64,000 nucleotides of DNA from Hymenobacter terricola (GTDB taxonomy: Bacteria; Bacteroidota; Bacteroidia; Cytophagales; Hymenobacteraceae), in the NCBI RefSeq assembly GCF_017921975.2, contig NZ_JAGEMO020000027.1:37955-101954 (forward strand), given 5' to 3'. Both the position numbers and the translations under genes were made by a program. The notes beneath the pieces were generated by a model that saw only the letters and a program-made list of their open reading frames with translations, did no database searches and was not told where the DNA came from. This document shows, in pieces, positions 27,723-36,429 of this stretch (its first letter is position 1; each line of letters starts with the position of its first letter).

Positions 27723-29192
27723 ATGACCCAAAAATTCCTTTCCGCGCTGCTATTGTCGACGCTCGGCCTCGGCAGTGCAGCCGCCCAAAATTCCACCAAA
27801 AGTCCTGCTGCCGCGTATTCTGCCGCTGGTAAAAAGGCCCGTGTGTTTGCCACCGTGGCCGGCACCGACAAGCGCCTGGCCGCGGGCGAGGAGCTGACGT
27901 TTCAGCCCGTGGGGCAGCCGCTCGAAACCCAGGTTTGCGTGTTCGTCGACCCCGGCCATTCCTTCCAGACCATGCTCGGCATTGGCGGGGCGCTCACCGA
28001 TGCCTCGGCCGAAACCTTTGCCAAGCTGCCCAAGCCCCAGCAGCAGGAATTCCTGAAAGCGTACTACAGCCCGTCGGCCGGCATCGGCTACACGCTGGGC
28101 CGCACCAGCATCCACAGCTCCGACTTTTCGAGTGGCAGCTACACCTACGTGGATGACAAGGACGAGGCGCTGAAAACCTTCAGCGTGAAGCACGACGAGC
28201 AGTTTCGCATCCCCTTCATCAAGCAGGTGATGGCGGCGGCCGGTGGCAAATTGACGCTGTTTGTGAGCCCCTGGAGCCCGCCCGGCTGGATGAAAACCAA
28301 CGGCGACATGCTGCACGGCGGCAAGCTGCTGCCCCAGTACCGCCAGGCCTGGGCCGACTACTACGTCAAGTTCATCAAGACCTACGAGCAGCTGGGCATT
28401 CCCATCTGGGGCCTCACGGTGCAGAACGAGCCCATGGCCACCCAGAAGTGGGAGTCCTGCGTGTTCACCGGCGAAGACGAGCGCGACTTCATCAAGGGCT
28501 ACCTCGGCCCTACGCTGGCCAAAGGCGGACTGGGCTCGAAAAAGCTCATTGCCTGGGACCACAACCGCGACCTGCTGTTCCAACGCGCCAGCACCGTGCT
28601 TGACGACCCCGCCGCCGCCAAGTACGTGTGGGGCATCGGCTACCACTGGTACGAGACCTGGACCGGCAGCGCCATGCTGTTCGACAACGAGCGCCGCGTG
28701 CACGAAACCTACCCCGACAAAAACCTGATTTTCACCGAAGGCTGCAAGGAGAAATTCGACCTGACCAAAGTGGATGACTGGGCGCTGGGCGAGAAATACG
28801 GCAACTCGATGATTGGCGACTTCAACGCCGGCACCGTGGGCTGGACCGATTGGAACGTGCTGCTCGACGAAACCGGCGGCCCCAACCACGTCGGCAACTT
28901 CTGCTTCGCCCCCGTCATCGCCGACACCAAAACCGGCAAGCTCCTCTACACCAACGCCTACTATTACATCGGGCACTTCTCGAAGTTCATCCGGCCCGGC
29001 GCCCGGCGCATTGCCGCCACCGCCAACCGCGATGCCCTCCAAACCACCGCCTTCCGCAACCCCGACGGCAGCGTGGCCGTGGTGGTGATGAACCAGACCG
29101 ACAAACCCCAGGATTTCCAGCTCTGGATGGTGGGGCAAGGAGCTAAAACCACGGCCGCCGCGCACTCCATCATGACCATGATGGTCAATTAG
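27723..29192 (+). CDS. Glycoside hydrolase family 30 enzyme (third copy, divergent)
   Basis: The ATG at 27723 begins a signal peptide ending near residue 22 (SAAAQ); a frame open upstream overlaps the GH5 gene and is rejected. The 489-residue enzyme has acid/base Glu236 (VQNEP) and nucleophile Glu339 (FTEGC). It differs clearly from the two other GH30 proteins (for example 'GIGGALTDASAETFAKL') and is closer in style to glucosylceramidase-like GH30 subfamily 1. It may release glucose from the oligosaccharides made by the other enzymes. Confidence 0.92.
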   Translation: MTQKFLSALLLSTLGLGSAAAQNSTKSPAAAYSAAGKKARVFATVAGTDKRLAAGEELTFQPVGQPLETQVCVFVDPGHSFQTMLGIGGALTDASAETFAKLPKPQQQEFLKAYYSPSAGIGYTLGRTSIHSSDFSSGSYTYVDDKDEALKTFSVKHDEQFRIPFIKQVMAAAGGKLTLFVSPWSPPGWMKTNGDMLHGGKLLPQYRQAWADYYVKFIKTYEQLGIPIWGLTVQNEPMATQKWESCVFTGEDERDFIKGYLGPTLAKGGLGSKKLIAWDHNRDLLFQRASTVLDDPAAAKYVWGIGYHWYETWTGSAMLFDNERRVHETYPDKNLIFTEGCKEKFDLTKVDDWALGEKYGNSMIGDFNAGTVGWTDWNVLLDETGGPNHVGNFCFAPVIADTKTGKLLYTNAYYYIGHFSKFIRPGARRIAATANRDALQTTAFRNPDGSVAVVVMNQTDKPQDFQLWMVGQGAKTTAAAHSIMTMMVN

Positions 29193-29281
29193 AGTAGTTT
29201 AAGAGGCTTTACACCAAGTGAAAAGCTGAGAACTGCTGTAGGTGCTTTTGAGGGAGAGGGAATGCTTATTTTGCCGCCGTT

Positions 29282-30043
29282 ATGAAAATTCCATCCACCG
29301 GGCTGCTGGCCCTGTTGCTGGCACCGGGAGTGGCCTGCGCCCAGCAGCCGGCCGCCGATGCCAAAAAAGCGGCTGATGATGCTTACCATCAGCGGCAGGA
29401 ATACCTGCTGCACAACGACTGGCCCAACTTGGAGCGCTACGCCGCTGCCAACCGGCGCCTGCCCGCGCCCACACCCGGCGTGCCCCGCGTGGTCATCATC
29501 GGCAACTCCATCACCGAGGGCTGGGTGAAGGAAGACTCGGCCTTCTTCAAAGGCAACACCTATGAGTATGTGGGCCGCGGCATCAGCGGGCAGGCCACCG
29601 GGCAGACCGTGGTGCGCTTCCGGCCCGATGTTATCGACCTGCATCCGGCGGTCGTCGTTATCCTGGTGGGCACCAATGATGTGGCCGAAAACAACGGCCC
29701 TTACAACCCTCAAACCACGATGAACAACATCATGACGATGGCCGAGCTGGCGCAGGCCCACGGCATTCGCGTGGTGCTGGGCGCGGTAGCCCCTTCGGTT
29801 GATTTCTGGTGGCGCAAGGGCCTGAACCCGGCCCCCAAAATCATTGCCCTCAACCAGCAAATCAATGCCTACGCCGCCCGGCACAAGCTCGTGTACTACG
29901 ACATGCACACCGCCCTGAAAGACGAGCAGAACGGCCTGAAAAAAGCCTACGGTGAAGACGGTGTCCACCCCAATCTCGCCGGCTACCGCGTGATGGAGCC
30001 GCTGCTAAACCAAGCCGTAGCTGCCGCCCTCAAGAAGAAATAA
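29282..30043 (+). CDS. Secreted SGNH/GDSL-family esterase
   Basis: A 253-residue protein with a signal peptide (1-20, ending ...ACAQQ). All four SGNH blocks are visible: Ser76 in IGNSITEG, Gly103 in GISGQ, Asn132 in VGTND, and Asp226/His229 in DGVHPN. This type removes acetyl or other acyl groups from glycans in the periplasm. Its place at the end of the glycan locus suggests it deacylates the same polymer or its side chains. Confidence 0.9.
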   Translation: MKIPSTGLLALLLAPGVACAQQPAADAKKAADDAYHQRQEYLLHNDWPNLERYAAANRRLPAPTPGVPRVVIIGNSITEGWVKEDSAFFKGNTYEYVGRGISGQATGQTVVRFRPDVIDLHPAVVVILVGTNDVAENNGPYNPQTTMNNIMTMAELAQAHGIRVVLGAVAPSVDFWWRKGLNPAPKIIALNQQINAYAARHKLVYYDMHTALKDEQNGLKKAYGEDGVHPNLAGYRVMEPLLNQAVAAALKKK

Positions 30044-30055
30044 CGTTGGCCTGTT

Positions 30056-30127
30056 TAGTTGTTAGTTGTTAGTTGTTAGCACGTAATCAACATCGTGGCT
30101 GACAACGAGCAACGAGCAACGAGCAAC
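30056..30127. repeat. Heptamer tandem repeats in inverted arrangement, site 1
   Basis: Three and a half copies of TAGTTGT (30056-30079) are followed after 24 bases by three and a half copies of AACGAGC (30104-30127). The complement of the second block has GTTG every seven bases, like the first, so the site forms an imperfect 7-base-periodic hairpin. A related heptamer site is at 58879-58963. Confidence 0.8.
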
Positions 30128-30177
30128 TTACACCCCGGTTACAGTTGAACGACCAATTGAGCCAGCCCATCGACAAC

Positions 30178-30214
30178 GAAAAAGCCTGCGCTGCTATACA
30201 GCGCGGGCTTTTTT
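30178..30214. terminator. Bidirectional terminator hairpin
   Basis: AAAAGCC... and ...GGGCTTTT arms around 14 bases long (one G-U pair) enclose a short loop and are bounded by A- and T-runs, so it can stop transcription from both sides. It overlaps the stop codon of the minus-strand gene. Confidence 0.75.
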
Positions 30215-30832
30215 GCGCGGCGCGGGCTTCCTGCGCCTGGCTTTGGGGCGGGCTTTGCGGGGCGGCAGCCGCTCCCGCTCGGCCTTGCGCTCGGCCCGCA
30301 GCAGCAGGCGCTCGGGCAGGCGGGCCATCAGGCGCTCGCGCACATACTGGGCCAGGCTGGAAAGCGTGACCAGGCCCGTAGTACGCAGAAACTGGCTGAT
30401 TTCCCGGCTCCGCAGCGTGCTCACGCCGGTGAGGCCCCGGGCGAGCAGGAACTGCTTTACCTCGGTCAGGAGCAGCAGGCGGGCAATGGGCGCCATGGCC
30501 ACGGTGGCGTTGTAGCGGGCGGCGCGGTGGGCGCGCAGGCCTGCGGCCGAAGCCACCAGCACGCCCACCCATTCGGGCAGCAGAGGCAGCAGCTTGGGCA
30601 GGTGCTTTTCGGTGACCACGAAGGTGACGAAATCATACACTTCGCCGTAGCAGCGCAGCTGGTTGGCCACGCGCTGCAAGGTGTCGCCGTCGCCTTTCAC
30701 TTCGTAGCCGTGCATGAAGGCGGGGGTGATGTGCACCACGTCGGCGCGGGTGGTGCCGGTGGGCAGCTCGTCGATGTTCACCCCACCGATGAGCAAGGGG
30801 TACAACATAGCGCGAATTTCCGGGTCGTTCAT
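30194..30832 (-). CDS. sce7726-like protein, putative PD-(D/E)XK nuclease
   Basis: A 212-residue cytoplasmic protein. It starts MNDPEIRAML and has 'TRADVVHI' followed by 'GYEVKGDGDTL', a D...ExK layout seen in sce7726/MmcB-type proteins that are grouped with PD-(D/E)XK nucleases. The last 40 residues are Arg/Lys-rich and could contact nucleic acid. Family assignment is from remembered motif style and should be searched. The gene is isolated, between a terminator and its own promoter box, and points against the utilization locus. Confidence 0.6.
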   Translation of the reverse strand: MNDPEIRAMLYPLLIGGVNIDELPTGTTRADVVHITPAFMHGYEVKGDGDTLQRVANQLRCYGEVYDFVTFVVTEKHLPKLLPLLPEWVGVLVASAAGLRAHRAARYNATVAMAPIARLLLLTEVKQFLLARGLTGVSTLRSREISQFLRTTGLVTLSSLAQYVRERLMARLPERLLLRAERKAERERLPPRKARPKARRRKPAPRKKARAV

Positions 30833-30840
30833 AGCAGCCC

Positions 30841-30848
30841 CAAAAGTA
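30841..30848 (-). promoter_or_regulatory. Predicted -7 promoter box for the sce7726-like gene
   Basis: The minus strand reads TACTTTTG, matching TAnnTTTG, only 8 bases before the start codon. Transcription would begin near or at the ATG, implying a very short leader. Confidence 0.5.
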
Positions 30849-31753
30849 GCGCGCCGAATGCTTCTGCTGTCAGGACATCATCTGCCGCCGCTCACCGGTT
30901 TGGGGGCCATAAGAAAGGCTAGCTGATAACGCTACCTTATTCGCTATCGACTTTTAAACCTCCGTTCATTCCGCGCCGGGGTGAGCCGCAGCATCTAATC
31001 ACCCATCTATAGGTCTGGTCCTTAATTATGATTAGAAGTTCCGCCGTTACCTCTCCGCAAAGCGGCAGTATGTTGGCAATACATAAGTTAAGCAGTAGGT
31101 CGGAGCCGCAACGCGGCGGCACCTACCGCGAGCCAAAAGCTCTGCCGTGTTCCGACTATACTTTGCTTTTCAATCGGTTACTACCAATATGCTGCTGCTT
31201 GGCGGCCAGGTAACCGCGGAACTCCTAATGGTATAGAAAGTAGGGAATTCGGCCGATACTTTACGTTCAAAAGCGGCAATCCAATTGCCATCGCCAGCAG
31301 TTATTTAAGCATAAATACGTAGTTTAATCCGTATTTATTCGGCATTACTTGAAGCAAGTATTGCCGTAATTTGTGGTACACAACCCCGGAAAATCTAGAT
31401 TCATTAAATATTCAATCCTTTTCAGACTAAATTTATTACTGTTTAGTCCACCTCAGCATCTACGCTGTTCTACCCAAAAGTACCTCATCCGTCCTGTGCT
31501 GGCCGCTCTGAATAGGCGGTTTCCCTGAATTCCCAGACCGTACACTTCCCGCAGCGTGGCTGCGGGAGATATGGCTCCCTCCTTGCCAGGAGGCCCTCCC
31601 CAATAATTGCTGCCCGGCGGGTCCTGACTCGCCGTTGCCCTTGATGCCTCGCCGCGTGCGAGTCCTGCCGGACCACTGCGTGGCAATCGGAGGGTGTTCT
31701 ACCTGGCTTGGTGTAGCTTTTTTGGCTGCCCAGGCGCAATAGCCATTGCAAGC
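30849..31753. other. Long intergenic region before the hybrid kinase
   Basis: About 900 bases hold no credible gene; the short open frames have no start-site or family support. Parts of it (30.9-31.4 kb) are AT-rich and look like a regulatory spacer. No exact promoter match was found. Confidence 0.5.
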
Positions 31754-34561
31754 ATGGAAATAAACCCGACTACAGAAGCCAAGGAATTGCGACCACGGGC
31801 CACCAGGGCAGAAAACCGGGCCTTGCGTGGTCGCGTGGCTCAGCTGGAAGCCCGGCTGCGCGAAGAAGGCAGCTTGCGCGGGGAACTGCGCGAGCAACTG
31901 GCGCAACGCCAAACGTTTATCAGTCAGCTGGCCAAAGCAGTGCCCGCCGCGCTGTATATCTACAGCTTAGCTACTAAAACAGAGGTTTTCCTGAACGACC
32001 GGCTGTACCAGGTACTGCAATACCCTTCGGACGAAATAGGCCAGTTGAAACCTTGCCTGCTGGAAGCCCTGATGCACCCGTACGATAAGCGGCGGCTGCC
32101 CATGCACCACGAAAAGCTGCGCAATGCCCCCGCCGGCAGTCCCGTGCAAATGGAGCTGCGCCTGCGGGTGCAAAACGGGCAATGGAAATGGTTTCGGGTG
32201 CAGGACACCGTGTTCACGCGCGACGCCCACGGCAGCCCGGAACAGCTACTGGGCACTATTCAGGACATCAACGACGAAAAGGACTTTACCGAAAAGCTGA
32301 TTGGGCAGAAGGAATTTTATGAGAACATTCTCAACAACATTCCGGCGCGCATTTCGGTGTTCGACGTGGAGCAGACCTGCCTGTTTGTGAACCAGCGGGA
32401 GGCCGCCCGGGCAGCAGAAAGCCAGTCGATTGTTGGCGACAGCTACGCGGCTTATTGCCAGGCGCTGCAATGGGACGAAGCCACTGCCACGCGGCACCAG
32501 CAGCAGTTCCGGCAGGCGCTGGCCACCCGGCAGGAAGTGACCTGGGAAGAAGCCCAGGCCACCGCCAACCATGCCCCCACGCACAGTCTGCGCAAGTTTT
32601 ACCCAGTGGTGAACGAGCGCGAACAGGTAACGTACCTCATCGGATACGGCGTGGATATTACGCAGCGCAAGCAAATTGAGCAGCAGCTGGCCGACCAGCA
32701 GGAATTTGTGCGCCAGGTAATCGAGGCCAATCCCAACCCGATTTGCGTGCAGGACGAAGCCGGCCATTTCATTCTGGCCAACGACGCCTACGCCGAGCTG
32801 CACCACCTCACCATGGCCGAGCTGCTGGGCCGCAAAGCCCCGGCCATTTCCCTGGAACACGATTTGGCCCTGCTCGACAGCGGGGCCAGCATCAGCTTTG
32901 AGGTGCAGCACAGCCGGCGCGACGGCCAGGAGGCCTGGTACCACACCACCAAAAAGCCCTTTACCCGGCCCGACGGCACCCGCTGCCTGCTCACCATCGC
33001 CGCCGACATCACGGACCTGAACCGGGCCCGCGTTGCGGCCGAAGACTCGGTGCGGGCCAAGGAAATATTTTTGGCCAACATGAGCCACGAAATCCGCACG
33101 CCCATGAACGGCATCGTGGGGCTGTCGCGGCTCATGAAAAAACAGGCCACCACGCCCGAGCAGGGCGAATACCTCGACCTCATCCTCTCGAACGCGGAGA
33201 GCCTGCTGGTGGTCATCAACGACATTCTCGACTTTGCCAAGATTGAATCGGGCAAGGTGGAGCTGGAAACCATTCCGTTCGACGTGGCGGCCATCGTGCA
33301 CGGCACCACCAAGTCGCTGGCTTTCCTGGCCGAGGCCAAAGGCTTGCTGCTACAGGCCGAAGTGCACGACGACCCCCTGCCGATAGTGGAAGGCGACCCC
33401 GTACGCCTCAACCAGGTGCTGGTGAACCTGATAAACAACGCCATCAAGTTCACCAGCGCGGGCGAAGTCACGGTGACCGTGGACGTGAGCCACCACGAAG
33501 CCGACCTCGTGCACCTGCAGTTTTGCGTGGAAGACACCGGCATTGGCATCAGCGCCGACAAGTTTGACCGGGTGTTCAAAAGCTTCGGGCAGGCCAACAG
33601 CAGCACCTCCCGCCTGTACGGCGGCACCGGCCTCGGGCTGGCCATCTGCAAGAACCTGATTGAGCTGCAGGGCGGTCGCATCTGGCTCGACAGCCTGCCG
33701 GGCCAGGGCAGCCGGTTCTATTTCAACCTGCCCTTCCCGGTGAGCACCCAGGCGCCGCTGGTGCGCGAAGCCCCGCTGCCGCTGGCCGCCGGCCTGCTGC
33801 AAGGGCTGCGGGTGCTGCTGGTGGAAGATAACCCCGTGAACACGTTTCTGGCGCGGGCGCTGCTTCAGTCGTGGGAAGTGGAGGCCGACGTGGCCAGCGA
33901 CGGCGAACAGGCCCTGGCCATTGCCGATGCTTCGCCCTACGACCTGATTCTCATGGACATTCAGATGCCGCGTATGAACGGCCTGGAAGCGACCGAACAG
34001 CTGCGCCGCCTGCCCAACCCCAACCAGCAAACCCCCATCATTGCCCTGACTGCCAATGCCATGAAGAGCGACCTGGACTCCTACACCCAGGCCGGCTTTA
34101 CGGATTGCCTCGTGAAGCCCTACCACGAAAACAGCCTTTACCTCACCATTGCCCGCAACACCGGCCGCGATGTAGTGCCCGCGCCGCTGCCCATGCCGGA
34201 ACCTGGTTCCCCCACGCAATCGGTCCCTTCTTACGGCTTCGAGGGGCTGGGGCGGCTGGCCCACGACGCCAGCTTCGTGCGCAAAATGCAACAGCTGTTC
34301 GTCGACACCGTGCCGAGGCAGCTGGTGCAATTGCGGGAGGCCGTGCTACTCCACGACTGGCCGGCGGCCACGCTCCTCGTGCACGCCCTGAAATCGACTT
34401 ATGGCAACCTCCAAATTGACGAAGCCCAACGCTACATGAAGAAATTTGAAGAAATTCTGAAGAAAAATCCCGAGGCTGCAATGCTGCTAAACCTGCTCCG
34501 TACAATCAGCCGGGTAACCACCCAAATAACCGACGTTTTCAATATCCAGCTCTGCTATTAA
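31754..34561 (+). CDS. Hybrid sensor histidine kinase with receiver and HPt domains
   Basis: The ATG at 31754 starts a 935-residue protein without membrane segments; a TTG-led extension upstream is not convincing. A coiled coil (about 10-50) precedes three PAS domains (about 55-180, 190-310, 320-430). The kinase core has His445 in MSHEIRTPMNG, an N-box near 560 and a GTGLGLAI box. A receiver domain follows with Asp735 (LMDIQMP). The C-terminus is an HPt module with His877 (VHALKSTYG). It can therefore run a phosphorelay within one chain and pass phosphate from the HPt to a separate receiver, most likely the regulator at 35134. Confidence 0.93.
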   Translation: MEINPTTEAKELRPRATRAENRALRGRVAQLEARLREEGSLRGELREQLAQRQTFISQLAKAVPAALYIYSLATKTEVFLNDRLYQVLQYPSDEIGQLKPCLLEALMHPYDKRRLPMHHEKLRNAPAGSPVQMELRLRVQNGQWKWFRVQDTVFTRDAHGSPEQLLGTIQDINDEKDFTEKLIGQKEFYENILNNIPARISVFDVEQTCLFVNQREAARAAESQSIVGDSYAAYCQALQWDEATATRHQQQFRQALATRQEVTWEEAQATANHAPTHSLRKFYPVVNEREQVTYLIGYGVDITQRKQIEQQLADQQEFVRQVIEANPNPICVQDEAGHFILANDAYAELHHLTMAELLGRKAPAISLEHDLALLDSGASISFEVQHSRRDGQEAWYHTTKKPFTRPDGTRCLLTIAADITDLNRARVAAEDSVRAKEIFLANMSHEIRTPMNGIVGLSRLMKKQATTPEQGEYLDLILSNAESLLVVINDILDFAKIESGKVELETIPFDVAAIVHGTTKSLAFLAEAKGLLLQAEVHDDPLPIVEGDPVRLNQVLVNLINNAIKFTSAGEVTVTVDVSHHEADLVHLQFCVEDTGIGISADKFDRVFKSFGQANSSTSRLYGGTGLGLAICKNLIELQGGRIWLDSLPGQGSRFYFNLPFPVSTQAPLVREAPLPLAAGLLQGLRVLLVEDNPVNTFLARALLQSWEVEADVASDGEQALAIADASPYDLILMDIQMPRMNGLEATEQLRRLPNPNQQTPIIALTANAMKSDLDSYTQAGFTDCLVKPYHENSLYLTIARNTGRDVVPAPLPMPEPGSPTQSVPSYGFEGLGRLAHDASFVRKMQQLFVDTVPRQLVQLREAVLLHDWPAATLLVHALKSTYGNLQIDEAQRYMKKFEEILKKNPEAAMLLNLLRTISRVTTQITDVFNIQLCY

Positions 34562-34908
34562 GCAACCCAATTTGCGCTTCTACCAATTGAAAATAAGAGG
34601 ATTAACTAAAAAATTTCTGTCACACTACTGCTTCCGCCACGCTTCTGCTCTCCGCAGCCAGTGGCACTATTAGCCCAACTATTATAACAAAGCTGATAGT
34701 ACCAAAAGCTCAACTTTACCCGTTGCGGGTTGCAGAGGCGTAAAACCAGTAAGCGCAAAGCGTCCGTATTATTTTCTGAATGAATGCTTTGAGCGCAGCT
34801 TGAAGCAGTAGCTGTGGCCCGCCCTCCATCAGTACGTCCTATCCTCCCTCCAGAATTCCCAGCACGGTCCTCCCCATTTTCGCTAATGGCATCGGCATGT
34901 CCAAGGGA

Positions 34909-34944
34909 TGGATAATTTATCCTTAATCAAAGATAAATTATCCA
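34909..34944. repeat. Inverted repeat upstream of the response regulator
   Basis: Perfect 13-bp AT-rich arms (tggataatttatc and its complement) with a 10-base loop. It could be an operator for a dimeric regulator or a hairpin in the leader. Confidence 0.7.
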
Positions 34945-35037
34945 TTTACGACGGCGAATTCGTGCCACAAAGTGAATTCGGCAACTCCTGCTGCAGGGCG
35001 TTGCGACTTGCTGGCGAACAACAGTTTGCTTAAAAAA

Positions 35038-35053
35038 AATGATTCTAATCATT
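35038..35053. promoter_or_regulatory. Short palindrome upstream of the response regulator
   Basis: aatgatt-ct-aatcatt is a perfect 7-bp palindrome about 80 bases upstream of the response-regulator start, in an AT-rich tract; an operator site is possible. Confidence 0.3.
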
Positions 35054-35133
35054 CTATTAATAGACTAACAACGGAACCTCTCCAATCATCCACGCTGGTC
35101 TTCGGGCCTCACCACACCACCAAGCTTCCGCAT

Positions 35134-35511
35134 ATGAAAAAGACCCTACTAGTTATCGACGACGAGCCCGCCATCCAACTAATTCTGGAGCACTTCTTCT
35201 CGAGTGAGTACGATGTGGTGCTCACGGCCAACGGGCGGGACGCCATGGCCTGGCTGCGCCAGGGAAGGCCGGCCGACGTGATTGTGGCCGACTACGAAAT
35301 GCCCATCATGAACGGCCTGGACTTCATTCGCGAGCTGCGAGCCTCGGCCGCCTACGAAAACACGCCCCTGCTCATGCTCTCGGGCACGGACGAAACCAGC
35401 AAGAAAATCCTGTGCCTGAAAGCCGGCGCCGACGACTACCTGGTCAAGCCGTTCAACCCGGAAGAGCTGGAAATCCGAATCAAAAAAGTCACGAGCCGGG
35501 TCAGCGCTTAG
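35134..35511 (+). CDS. Single-domain response regulator (CheY-like)
   Basis: The ATG at 35134 gives a 125-residue receiver domain; an in-frame extension upstream (from 34972) lacks family similarity and is rejected. The acidic pocket is Asp9/Asp10, the phospho-acceptor is Asp53 (VADYEMP), Ser83 occupies the switch position and Lys105 (LVKPF) is conserved. There is no output domain. It follows the hybrid kinase and directly precedes the exopolysaccharide genes (45-base gap), so it is a likely target of the HPt domain and may act by protein contact. Confidence 0.92.
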   Translation: MKKTLLVIDDEPAIQLILEHFFSSEYDVVLTANGRDAMAWLRQGRPADVIVADYEMPIMNGLDFIRELRASAAYENTPLLMLSGTDETSKKILCLKAGADDYLVKPFNPEELEIRIKKVTSRVSA

Positions 35512-35556
35512 CGCGGCTGGCCCGTGGTGAGTACCCTCCTGAATTCCTGAATTTTT

Positions 35557-36429
35557 ATGGAAGCACTTCTAAAAAACGACTATTCGGCCAAGCCCCCGGC
35601 GGCGCGCCTACTCCCCAACTGGCGCATTCGGACGCAGCCCCGCCCCGCTCCCAAGCCGGCGGTGCCGTTCACGGTGGCTACTTCCACGAGCAAGCGGGTG
35701 TTCGACGTGGCCTTTGCCCTTATCTGCCTGCTGTGCCTGCTGCCGCTGTTTGCGGTGGTGGCGCTACTTATCAAGCTCGAATCGCGCGGGCCAATATTTT
35801 ACTACTCGTACCGCGTGGGGACCGGCTACCGGATTTTTCGGTTCTGGAAATTCCGCTCCATGCGCCAGGATGCGGACCAGCTGCTGAGCTCGATGAAAGG
35901 GCTGAACCAGTACCAGGGCGCTGCCAGCCTGGAAGCTACCAACGCCCCGGCGGCGCAGGGTGCCTGCGCCTGCGGCGATGTATGCCAGGCCCAGCTCATC
36001 GACAAACAAGGCCGGGTGGTGTGCGAAAAGCAGTACCGCGCCCAGCAGAAAAACAGCAGCGTGCCGGCCTTCATCAAAATCGTGGATGACCCGCGCATTA
36101 CCCGCGTGGGCACCCTTCTGCGCAATACCAGCATTGATGAGCTGCCGCAGCTGTTCAACGTGTTGCGGGGCGATATGTCGATTATCGGCAACCGGCCCCT
36201 GCCCGTCTACGAGGCCGAAAAGCTGACGACTGACCAGTTTGCGGCTCGTTTCATGGCCCCGGCGGGCATCACGGGGCTGTGGCAGGTGAGCAAGCGCGGC
36301 AAGGACGGCATGTCGGAAGAGGAGCGCAAAGCCCTGGACCTGGAATACGCCCGCAATCATTCCCTCAAGGGCGATTTGTTCATCCTGCTCCGCACTTTTC
36401 CCGCTCTGTTTCAGCAAGAAAACGTGTAA
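35557..36429 (+). CDS. Priming sugar transferase (bacterial sugar transferase family)
   Basis: A 290-residue polyprenyl-phosphate sugar phosphotransferase of the WcaJ/WbaP C-terminal type. A membrane segment (about 48-72) is followed by the catalytic domain with 'FWKFRSM', 'DPRITRVG', 'TSIDELPQLFNVL' and 'GDMSIIGNRPLP'. It transfers a sugar phosphate to undecaprenyl phosphate at the cytoplasmic face, the first step of repeat-unit assembly. Between residues 125 and 165 an insert carries four cysteines (137, 139, 143, 156), which could bind a metal. The stop codon shares one base with the next start. Confidence 0.93.
   Translation: MEALLKNDYSAKPPAARLLPNWRIRTQPRPAPKPAVPFTVATSTSKRVFDVAFALICLLCLLPLFAVVALLIKLESRGPIFYYSYRVGTGYRIFRFWKFRSMRQDADQLLSSMKGLNQYQGAASLEATNAPAAQGACACGDVCQAQLIDKQGRVVCEKQYRAQQKNSSVPAFIKIVDDPRITRVGTLLRNTSIDELPQLFNVLRGDMSIIGNRPLPVYEAEKLTTDQFAARFMAPAGITGLWQVSKRGKDGMSEEERKALDLEYARNHSLKGDLFILLRTFPALFQQENV

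Larger units (their letters stand above)
34562..35133. other. AT-rich intergenic region between kinase and response regulator
   Basis: No gene is supported. It holds two palindromes (34909-34944 and 35038-35053) and is visibly AT-rich at its end, consistent with a regulated promoter for the response regulator and the polysaccharide genes. Confidence 0.5.

Noticed and set aside
30056..30127. CRISPR array
   Set aside because: The repeat unit is only seven bases with no spacers of constant size, and no cas genes are present.
31453..31753. Short overlapping open frames upstream of the hybrid kinase
   Set aside because: Several frames are open on both strands with no start signal, family match or consistent codon pattern.
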